Part shown: one piece after another, positions 1 through 5,744 of the stretch
Numbering within the stretch: the stretch's first letter is position 1
How the letters are laid out: each line of letters starts with the position of its first letter
Assembly (NCBI GenBank): GCA_035650655.1
Contig: DASRHG010000135.1
Span: 1-5,744, forward strand
DNA from: DASRHG01 sp035650655
GTDB taxonomy: Bacteria; Desulfobacterota; Binatia; DP-6
DNA length: 5,744 nucleotides
Direction: 5' to 3'
Translations under genes and position numbers: made by a program
Notes under the pieces: generated by a model
Databases searched by the model: none
What the model saw: only the letters and a program-made list of their open reading frames with translations
Told to the model about the DNA's origin: nothing

Positions 1-1167
1 GAGACCGCGGTCGTCTACGAGACGCGTGCGAGCGAGACGCTCCGCGACCCGTGGGGTGCGCGTGACCGGTACGTTGAGACGCTCCTCGATCCGGGTCGCA
101 CGGCGGGCTTCCTCGCGGCCGAGGCGAGCGGCCGGATGTCGCCGGCGGAGACGGTCCAGACGCGGCGCGCGCTCGAGCTCGCGCGCCACGCGCTCATGAT
201 GCAGACGAGCTGCGGCTGGTTCTTCGACGACCTGGCCGGCCTCGAGCCGTTCCAGATCCTGCGCTACGCGGCCCGGGCGATCGAGCTCGCCGAGCTGCTC
301 GGGCGCCGCCTCGAGGACGGCTTCTGCGACCGGATCGCCCCCGCACGGAGCAATCGCCGCGACACGGGCGTCGAGATCTACCGCCGGGCGCGCGGGCGGG
401 CGGCGACGCCGGCGCGGGTCGGCGCGAGCGCCGCGATCCTCGCGGTGCTCGGCGAGCCGCCGCGCGTCCCGGGCTTCGACGTGGCGCTGTCGTCGCCGCC
501 CGCGAACGGCGTGCTCGAAGCGGAGGCGCGTGTCGCGGAGCACGCGACCGGCGCCGTGTCGACGGTTCCCGTGCTGGCGACGCGCGGCGCGGACGGCACG
601 CCGAGCTGCCGCGTCACCGACCGGACGTTCACGCTCGCGCATCTCTTCGGCGTCCAGCGGGAGCATCTCATCGACGCGATCGGCAAACAGGCGGCCGCGG
701 CGACGCGCGCCGGCCGCCATGCGGCCCTCGAGAGCGTCCGGTCGCTCTACGAGCCGCTGCTCCTCGCCGAGACGCCGCTGCCCATCGAGCTCGCCATGAT
801 CGTCGGCTACGAGGCCGCCGAGCAGATCATCGCGGCGATCGAAGCGCCGGCGCCGGCGTTCATCGAGCTTTGTACGAGGGCGGCGACGCTCCGGCGGCGC
901 GGCGTCATCTTTCCGGCGCGCTGGCTCGCCCGGCGGATCGCGAAGGTGCTGGAAGAGCGCATCGCGCTCCTTCCGGAAGGCGCGTCCGACACCGTCGCGC
1001 TGCTCGACGTCGCGGAAGCGGCAGGCGTCGTCCTCGACCTCGGCGCCGCACAGGTCCGCGCGCTCGCGTGGCGGGAGCGCGCGGCGCCGGCGCTCCGGGC
1101 GTCGCCCGTCGTGCGGCTCCTCTGCACGCGCCTCCAGGTCGCGCCGGAGCCCGAGCCGGAGCCATGA
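1..1167 (+). CDS. Glycoside hydrolase family 57-type protein, C-terminal DUF3536 part (5' truncated by window edge)
   Basis: The reading frame is open from base 1, so the first ATG (136) is internal and 388 residues of the C-terminal part are visible. The recognisable stretches are those of the DUF3536 region that follows a GH57 catalytic domain in large bacterial proteins: LRDPWGARDRY near residues 14-24, HALMMQTSCGWFFDDLAGLE at 63-82 followed by a YAARAIELAE helix, and SVRSLYEPLLLAETPLP around 245-261. The GH57 barrel with its catalytic residues would lie upstream, outside the window, so activity cannot be judged here. GH57 enzymes act on alpha-glucans (amylase, 4-alpha-glucanotransferase, branching enzyme). 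The protein ends in a Pro-Glu tail (APEPEPEP). Its TGA overlaps the ATG of the next gene (ATGA at 1164-1167), indicating translational coupling with the DUF5752 gene. Family assignment is from remembered conserved motifs; the precise substrate is unknown. Confidence 0.85.
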   Translation, partial: ETAVVYETRASETLRDPWGARDRYVETLLDPGRTAGFLAAEASGRMSPAETVQTRRALELARHALMMQTSCGWFFDDLAGLEPFQILRYAARAIELAELLGRRLEDGFCDRIAPARSNRRDTGVEIYRRARGRAATPARVGASAAILAVLGEPPRVPGFDVALSSPPANGVLEAEARVAEHATGAVSTVPVLATRGADGTPSCRVTDRTFTLAHLFGVQREHLIDAIGKQAAAATRAGRHAALESVRSLYEPLLLAETPLPIELAMIVGYEAAEQIIAAIEAPAPAFIELCTRAATLRRRGVIFPARWLARRIAKVLEERIALLPEGASDTVALLDVAEAAGVVLDLGAAQVRALAWRERAAPALRASPVVRLLCTRLQVAPEPEPEP

Positions 1168-1832
1168 GCGAGCAGCAGGCCCGGAACCCGTTCCATTTCC
1201 TCGGCTGCTGGGAGCTCCGCGAGATGCTCGGCCGCCGCGCGTGGGACGAGCGCGAACTCCTGGAGCACCTTGAAGAGGTCCCGGTCGACAGCATCTACTT
1301 CCACACGCACAGCTTCTTCCTCCGCCAGCGCGGCTTCACCGGGGCGTATCCGAACGACTTCGCGACGTGGGCCGCGATCCAGGTCCGCGACCGCGTGCTC
1401 GGCGAGAAGCTCGGCATCGTCGATCCGCAGGAGTTCCCGGATCTGGAAAGCCTGCGGACGGAGGTCGTGAGCCTGATCGACGACCATCTGTCGCAGGTCG
1501 GCGCCGTGCCGCGCGTGATGTTCGGGGAGCCGTTCTACTTCATGCAGTCGCGGGTCATCGAGGTGCCGACCGGGATCAAGGTGCGCACGCTCCGCGAGTT
1601 TCGCGACGCGCTCACGACCGTCGACACGGGCGTCATCTACCTGCACGTGGTGGAGGCGCGCGGACGGAAGGGCCGGCGCCGGAACGACTTCGCGGTCTGG
1701 ATCGACGAGCAGCTCGGGCTGCCGGAGCTCGCGGCCCGGATCGCGCGCGTGAACCCGTTCCCGCTGAGCCTCGAGGACATCCGCCACCAGCTCGTCGCGC
1801 TCGTCGACGAACCGCTCGGGAGCGTGCCGTGA
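1164..1832 (+). CDS. DUF5752 family protein, two diverged copies of one domain
   Basis: The protein has 222 residues. The start is the ATG inside the ATGA overlap with the preceding gene. The frame is open further upstream, but family-like sequence begins only here (NPFHFLGCWELREMLG at residues 8-23). It resembles the DUF5752 family of unknown function: an ERELLEHLEEVP helix (29-40), SIYFHTH (43-49) and NDFATW (64-69). The second half repeats the layout in weaker form: FYFM (124-127), VIYLHVV (157-163), NDFAVW (174-179) and a matching C-terminal helix, so the protein looks like an internal duplication (about 10-109 and 124-218). There is no signal peptide or membrane segment, so it is probably cytoplasmic. 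It sits between a GH57-type protein and a TreT-like glycosyltransferase and is coupled to both by overlaps, which suggests a role in the same glucan/trehalose pathway. Its function is unknown and no catalytic motif is evident. Confidence 0.85.
   Translation: MSEQQARNPFHFLGCWELREMLGRRAWDERELLEHLEEVPVDSIYFHTHSFFLRQRGFTGAYPNDFATWAAIQVRDRVLGEKLGIVDPQEFPDLESLRTEVVSLIDDHLSQVGAVPRVMFGEPFYFMQSRVIEVPTGIKVRTLREFRDALTTVDTGVIYLHVVEARGRKGRRRNDFAVWIDEQLGLPELAARIARVNPFPLSLEDIRHQLVALVDEPLGSVP
1818..1822 (+). promoter_or_regulatory. Ribosome binding site of the TreT-like gene
   Basis: GGGAG lies inside the last codons of the DUF5752 gene, 6 bases before GTG 1829. It supports the GTG start within the GTGA overlap rather than any earlier codon of the long open frame. 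Confidence 0.55.
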
Positions 1833-3037
1833 GCGAGCCGGCCCCGACGCTCGACGACTACCGGTCCGTCGCGCCGGCCGGCACCGTCGACATCATCCGC
1901 CGGCTGTCCGAGCGCGTCCGCGGCCGCCGGCTCCTGCAGGTGAGCACGAGCCGCGAGGCGGGCGGCGTCGCGGAGATCCTCCGCCGGCTGGTTCCCCTGC
2001 TCGAGGAGTCGGGCGTGGACGCGCGCTGGGAGACGCTCGACGGCGACGGCGCCATCCCGGCGACGACGGCGCGCCTCCATCGCGCGCTCCAGGGCGACGA
2101 GGAGCGCCTGCCGCCCGAGACGTTCGACGAGTACCGGGCCTTCACGCGCCAGCGCGCGGCAGCGCTGTCCCTCACCGCCGACCTCGTCGAGACGCACGAC
2201 GCGCTGCCCGCGGGACTGGTGGAGGTCCGACCGCAGGAGGGCGCGTGGGTCTGGCGCTGCCATCTCGACGTCTCGCGCCCCCAGCGGCGCGCGTGGACGT
2301 TCCTCCGCCAGTACGTCGTCAAGTTCGACGCGGCGGTCTACTCGCTCCCGAGCTTCGCGCAGCGGCTCCCGATCCGGCAGTTCCTGATCTACCCGTCGAT
2401 CGATCCGCTGAGCGACAAGAACCGCGAGCTGCCGAAGGGCGAGATCGACGCGATCCTCGCCCGGCTCGGCGTCCCGCAGGACAAGCCGATCCTCCTCCAG
2501 GTCGCGCGCTTCGACCGCTTCAAGGACCCCCTCGGCGTCATCGACGCCTACCGCCTGGTGAAGCGGCAACACGACTGCCGGCTGGTGCTCGTCGGCGGCG
2601 CGGACACCGATGACCCGGAGGGCGTCGAGCTGTCGGGCGAGGTGCACGAAGCCGCAACGCAGGATCCCGACCTCCACGTGCTCGACCTGCCTCCGCAGGC
2701 GCGCGTCGAGGTGAACGCGCTCCAGCGCGCGGCGAAGATCGTCTTCCAGAAGTCGACGCGCGAGGGCTTCGGCCTCGGCGTCGCGGAGGCGATGTGGAAG
2801 TCGAAGCCGGTGATCGGCGGCTTCGCGGGCGGCATCACGGCGCAGCTCTTCTACGGCGTCACGGGCTACACGGTGAACTCGGTCGAGGGCGCGGCGTTCC
2901 GCGCGCGGCAGCTCCTCGCCGACCCCGGGCTTCGCGAGCGGCTCGGCGCGGCCGCCCGCGAGCACGTCCGCCAGAACTTCCTGATCACCCGCCACCTGGG
3001 CGACGTGCTGGCGCTCACGGCGACGCTGCTGCGCTGA
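1829..3037 (+). CDS. treT: GT4 glycosyltransferase, trehalose synthase (TreT)-like
   Basis: The protein has 402 residues, about the length of archaeal and bacterial TreT. TreT reversibly makes trehalose from an NDP-glucose donor and free glucose in the cytoplasm. Matches to the family run throughout: AGGVAEIL donor loop (44-51), RALQGDE, WRCHLD (142-147), YPSIDPLSDKN, QVARFDRFKDP (224-234), the retaining-GT4 E-x7-E motif REGFGLGVAEAMW with Glu312 and Glu320, KPVIGG, GGITAQ (334-339) and a C-terminal RQNFLITRH. The start is the GTG in a GTGA overlap with the DUF5752 stop; a GGGAG ribosome site lies 6 bases upstream. The loop remembered as HDPQPA in Pyrococcus TreT reads HDALPA here (123-128), so the acceptor or donor may differ. 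Another GT4 glucoside synthase or phosphorylase-like activity is possible. The family call is firm, the exact product less so. Confidence 0.82.
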   Translation: MSEPAPTLDDYRSVAPAGTVDIIRRLSERVRGRRLLQVSTSREAGGVAEILRRLVPLLEESGVDARWETLDGDGAIPATTARLHRALQGDEERLPPETFDEYRAFTRQRAAALSLTADLVETHDALPAGLVEVRPQEGAWVWRCHLDVSRPQRRAWTFLRQYVVKFDAAVYSLPSFAQRLPIRQFLIYPSIDPLSDKNRELPKGEIDAILARLGVPQDKPILLQVARFDRFKDPLGVIDAYRLVKRQHDCRLVLVGGADTDDPEGVELSGEVHEAATQDPDLHVLDLPPQARVEVNALQRAAKIVFQKSTREGFGLGVAEAMWKSKPVIGGFAGGITAQLFYGVTGYTVNSVEGAAFRARQLLADPGLRERLGAAAREHVRQNFLITRHLGDVLALTATLLR

Positions 3038-3353
3038 ACACCTCGCCCTCCACCCGGTAGCAGTGGCGGCCGACGGGCCCCCACACCGGGTGGACGCTGA
3101 ACACGCGCACGTCGCGCATGACGACGCCGTCGACCGGCGCCATCGCGGCCGCCATCGCGTGCTCCATCCGGGGAAGCCCGAGCGGCACCCCGATCACCCA
3201 CCAGCGGCACTCCTCGCCGACGCGGCGGCCGCGCGAGACGAGCCGGACGTCGCGCGGGAGCGGCCGCGGGGCGACGGCTCCGAGCGTCCCGATCGGCACG
3301 TCGCACCCCGCGAGCGCGACGCCGGCGGCGAGCACGGCGAGGGCCGCCCTCAC
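3015..3353 (-). CDS. Small lipoprotein, second copy of a tandem paralogous pair
   Basis: The protein has 112 residues and function unknown. The start is a GTG in a GTGA overlap with the stop of the preceding lipoprotein gene, with GGAGGG 9 bases upstream. The N-terminus is a lipoprotein signal: MRAALAVLAAGVA followed by lipobox LAGC, with Cys17 as the lipidation residue. Residue 18 is Asp, which in enterobacteria would favour retention in the inner membrane (Lol avoidance, if that rule applies here). The mature part follows the same plan as the upstream lipoprotein: RPL, Cys49, a VPLG turn, MEHAMAAAMA helix (63-72), DVRVF (81-85), Cys98-Tyr and a final VEG strand. The two late cysteines could form a disulfide. 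The pattern distantly recalls TRL-like lipoproteins, but that is a weak impression. The gene's last 23 bases overlap the end of the convergent TreT-like gene. Confidence 0.78.
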   Translation of the reverse strand: MRAALAVLAAGVALAGCDVPIGTLGAVAPRPLPRDVRLVSRGRRVGEECRWWVIGVPLGLPRMEHAMAAAMAPVDGVVMRDVRVFSVHPVWGPVGRHCYRVEGEVFSAAASP

Positions 3354-3703
3354 GACGCGTCGCCCTCCGCGACGTAGCAGACCCGGCCGCCGAGGAACGG
3401 GATGTACCATATGCGGTAGAGGATCCGGACGTCGGTGAGTCGGGTCGCGCCGTGCGCCGCGAGGGCGGCTTCGACGGCGTGCTCGACGTTCGGCAGCGGC
3501 CCGCGCGGGAAGGCGACGATGATCGGCGTGCATCCGGCGCCGCGCACGCGCGGGCCCCCCGGCGCCGGGGCGGCGAGCGCGGCGGCGTCGAGCGGGCGCG
3601 TGGTCGCGACGGCGAAGTGCCCCATCGTGAACTCGCAGCCCGACCCCGCGAGCGCGAGGAGGAGGACGGATGCCGCGCGGACGGTCAGCGCAGCTCGACC
3701 CAC
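3350..3703 (-). CDS. Small lipoprotein, first copy of a tandem paralogous pair
   Basis: The protein has 117 residues and function unknown. The frame stays open far upstream, but the GTG at 3703 gives an ideal short lipoprotein signal: a basic N-terminus (MGRAALTVRA), hydrophobic core ASVLLLALAG and lipobox AGSGC with Cys23. No other ATG or GTG lies close by, and the next ATG is already past the Cys. Residue 24 is Glu. The start lies 19 bases inside the end of the DUF4124 gene and has no clear Shine-Dalgarno, so it probably depends on coupling to that gene. The mature protein has RPL (36-38), Cys58-Thr-Pro, FPRGPLP (65-71), VEHAVEAALA helix (73-82), DVRIL (91-95) and Cys109-Tyr near a VAEG end. 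All of these recur in the downstream copy. It is likely a periplasm-facing lipoprotein with one disulfide; the topology loosely recalls TRL-like proteins, unconfirmed. Confidence 0.78.
   Translation of the reverse strand: MGRAALTVRAASVLLLALAGSGCEFTMGHFAVATTRPLDAAALAAPAPGGPRVRGAGCTPIIVAFPRGPLPNVEHAVEAALAAHGATRLTDVRILYRIWYIPFLGGRVCYVAEGDAS
3363..3368 (-). promoter_or_regulatory. Ribosome binding site of the second lipoprotein gene
   Basis: On the minus strand this reads GGAGGG, 9 bases before the GTG at 3353 and inside the last codons of the first lipoprotein gene. It fixes the start at the GTGA overlap. Confidence 0.6.
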
Positions 3704-4221
3704 CAGTCGGGAAGGGCCCCGAGTCGCACCACGACCTCGTCGCGCAGCTTCGCGTAGCTCGCCCGGGTGTCGTCGGCCTGGTGGCGGAGGCGGTCGCGCT
3801 CCTCGGTGAGCGCGCGCTCGTCGTCGGTAGCGACGTTCGCGGCGGCGCGCACCCCGCCGGTCGCCTCGGTCCCCGCGGCGTTCCGCGTTCGCACGCGGGC
3901 CGCCGCCTCGATCTGCGTCTCGACGGCGCGGACGCGGCCGTCGATCTCGTGCACCGACTGCTCGATCGCGCGCCGGCGGGCCATCGCCTGCGCGGCGAAG
4001 TCCCCCGAATCCCCGTCGGGCGCCGGCGACGCGGCGGCCTCGTCGGTTCCGTGCGCGGAGGCCGATTCGACCGTGCCCTCCGTGCGCTCGCCGTCGCCCA
4101 TCGGGACGTTCGAGTAGACGGCGTGGCCGTTCCCGTCGACGGACCGGTAGACGTCGCCCGCTCGCGCGGCCGGCGCCGGGCCGACGAGCGCGAACGTCGC
4201 CGCAAGCCACCAGCTCCTCAT
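3685..4221 (-). CDS. Secreted DUF4124 domain protein with C-terminal coiled coil
   Basis: The protein has 178 residues. The ATG at 4221 is chosen because a full AGGAGGT ribosome site precedes it by 5 bases and because it begins a clean signal peptide (MRSWWLAATFALVGPAPAARA, likely cleaved after Ala21 at the A-R-A site). The mature N-terminus VYRSVDGNGHAVYSNVPMG (24-42) is the short DUF4124 motif, which has the form Y-x-x-x-D-x-x-G-x-x-x-Y-S-x-x-P. This domain is common at the start of small exported proteobacterial proteins, and its role is unknown. An Ala/Ser/Gly/Asp-rich linker (43-78) follows, then a charged helical region at about 80-168 with a break at 113-130 that should form a coiled coil. 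The end is PDWWVELR. The gene starts 31 bases after cysS and overlaps the next lipoprotein gene by 19 bases, so it is probably co-transcribed and functions in the envelope. Confidence 0.8.
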   Translation of the reverse strand: MRSWWLAATFALVGPAPAARAGDVYRSVDGNGHAVYSNVPMGDGERTEGTVESASAHGTDEAAASPAPDGDSGDFAAQAMARRRAIEQSVHEIDGRVRAVETQIEAAARVRTRNAAGTEATGGVRAAANVATDDERALTEERDRLRHQADDTRASYAKLRDEVVVRLGALPDWWVELR

Positions 4222-4226
4222 CCTCC

Positions 4227-4233
4227 ACCTCCT
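4227..4233 (-). promoter_or_regulatory. Consensus Shine-Dalgarno of the DUF4124 gene
   Basis: On the minus strand this reads AGGAGGT, a perfect anti-16S match, 5 bases before ATG 4221. It lies in the only non-coding gap of the window (4222-4252). It decides the start against upstream in-frame codons, which lie inside cysS. Confidence 0.75.
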
Positions 4234-4252
4234 CGCGCGACGGGCCGGAACG

Positions 4253-5680
<1,428 letters not shown>

Positions 5681-5744
5681 CTACTCCTCGTCTTCCCGGA
5701 GGCGCGCGAGGACGGAGTAGTCCTCGAGCGTCGTCGTGTCGCCG
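5681..5744 (-). CDS. C-terminal end of an unidentified protein (truncated by window edge)
   Basis: The last 20 codons and a TAG stop of a gene upstream of cysS are visible, reading GDTTTLEDYSVLARLREDEE. The stop abuts the cysS GTG with no gap, the arrangement expected for operon partners. The peptide is acidic at its end and too short for me to assign a family. The frame is inferred from the stop position, the G/C-ending codons and the zero-gap junction; the alternative is that this is merely the leader of cysS. Confidence 0.55.
   Translation of the reverse strand, partial: GDTTTLEDYSVLARLREDEE
5684..5689 (-). promoter_or_regulatory. Ribosome binding site of cysS
   Basis: On the minus strand this reads GAGGAG, formed by the last two Glu codons of the preceding gene. 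Only the TAG stop separates it from GTG 5680. A spacing of 3 bases is short, but the site fits the stop-start junction. Confidence 0.45.

Noticed and set aside
870..1163. Earlier ATG for the DUF5752 gene
   Set aside because: The added residues are Arg/Ala/Gly/Pro-rich, lie inside the GH57/DUF3536 gene and have no family similarity. The ATGA overlap gives the natural start.
1637..2995. 452-codon open frame on the minus strand opposite the TreT-like gene
   Set aside because: It is Arg/Ala/Asp/Leu-rich with no recognisable motif and mirrors codon positions of a well-supported gene. Long antisense frames are expected at this G+C content.
3063..3438. Plus-strand open frames opposite the lipoproteins
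   Set aside because: Their translations are His/Arg/Asp- or Ser/Thr/Arg-rich shadows without signal, motif or ribosome site; the minus-strand genes carry clear lipoprotein signals.
3354..4205. Upstream extension of the second lipoprotein frame (to 396 codons)
   Set aside because: It would run through two other genes as Arg/Pro/Thr-rich sequence. The GTG at 3353 has a good ribosome site and starts directly at a signal peptide.
3704..4228. Upstream extension of the first lipoprotein frame (to 292 codons)
   Set aside because: The extension is Arg/Gly-rich, overlaps the whole DUF4124 gene and would bury the lipoprotein signal peptide. The GTG at 3703 gives a standard signal.
4222..4252. Possible promoter or terminator between cysS and the DUF4124 gene
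   Set aside because: The gap is 31 bp, largely taken up by the ribosome site, with no hairpin plus T-run and no -35/-10 pair visible.

Overview
The window is a very compact, strongly G+C-rich piece of bacterial chromosome (estimated by eye at above 70% G+C). Codon third positions are almost always G or C, GTG starts are common and genes overlap by a few bases. The gene content would suit a Rokubacteria/Methylomirabilota-type or deltaproteobacterial-type genome, but no marker here settles the taxon. The two lipoproteins and one secreted protein imply a cell envelope with lipoprotein processing, probably Gram-negative.

Left half, + strand (1-3037): three genes run without gaps as one translationally coupled unit. 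They are the C-terminal half of a glycoside hydrolase family 57-type protein with a DUF3536 region (its start lies outside the window), a DUF5752 protein made of two diverged copies of one domain, and a GT4 glycosyltransferase closely resembling trehalose glycosyltransferring synthase (TreT). The junctions are an ATGA and a GTGA overlap. The likely theme is alpha-glucan and trehalose (or a related glucoside) metabolism, with the DUF5752 protein as the uncharacterised partner.

Right half, - strand (5744-3015): the genes run towards the first unit. In transcription order they are the last 20 codons of an unidentified gene, cysS (cysteinyl-tRNA synthetase, complete, all signature motifs present), a secreted DUF4124 protein with a predicted coiled coil, and two small lipoproteins. 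The lipoproteins are visibly paralogous to each other and appear to be a tandem duplication. Spacing is 0 bp, 31 bp, a 19-bp overlap and a 4-bp GTGA overlap, so this looks like one transcription unit. The housekeeping gene cysS is followed by three envelope proteins of unknown function.

The two units meet tail to tail with a 23-bp overlap of coding sequence (3015-3037), so no conventional intergenic terminator can sit between them. The only non-coding DNA in the window is 31 bp (4222-4252). I saw no tRNA, rRNA, CRISPR array, insertion sequence, attachment site or phage gene. The least described items are the tandem lipoprotein pair and the duplicated-domain DUF5752 protein placed between two carbohydrate enzymes.
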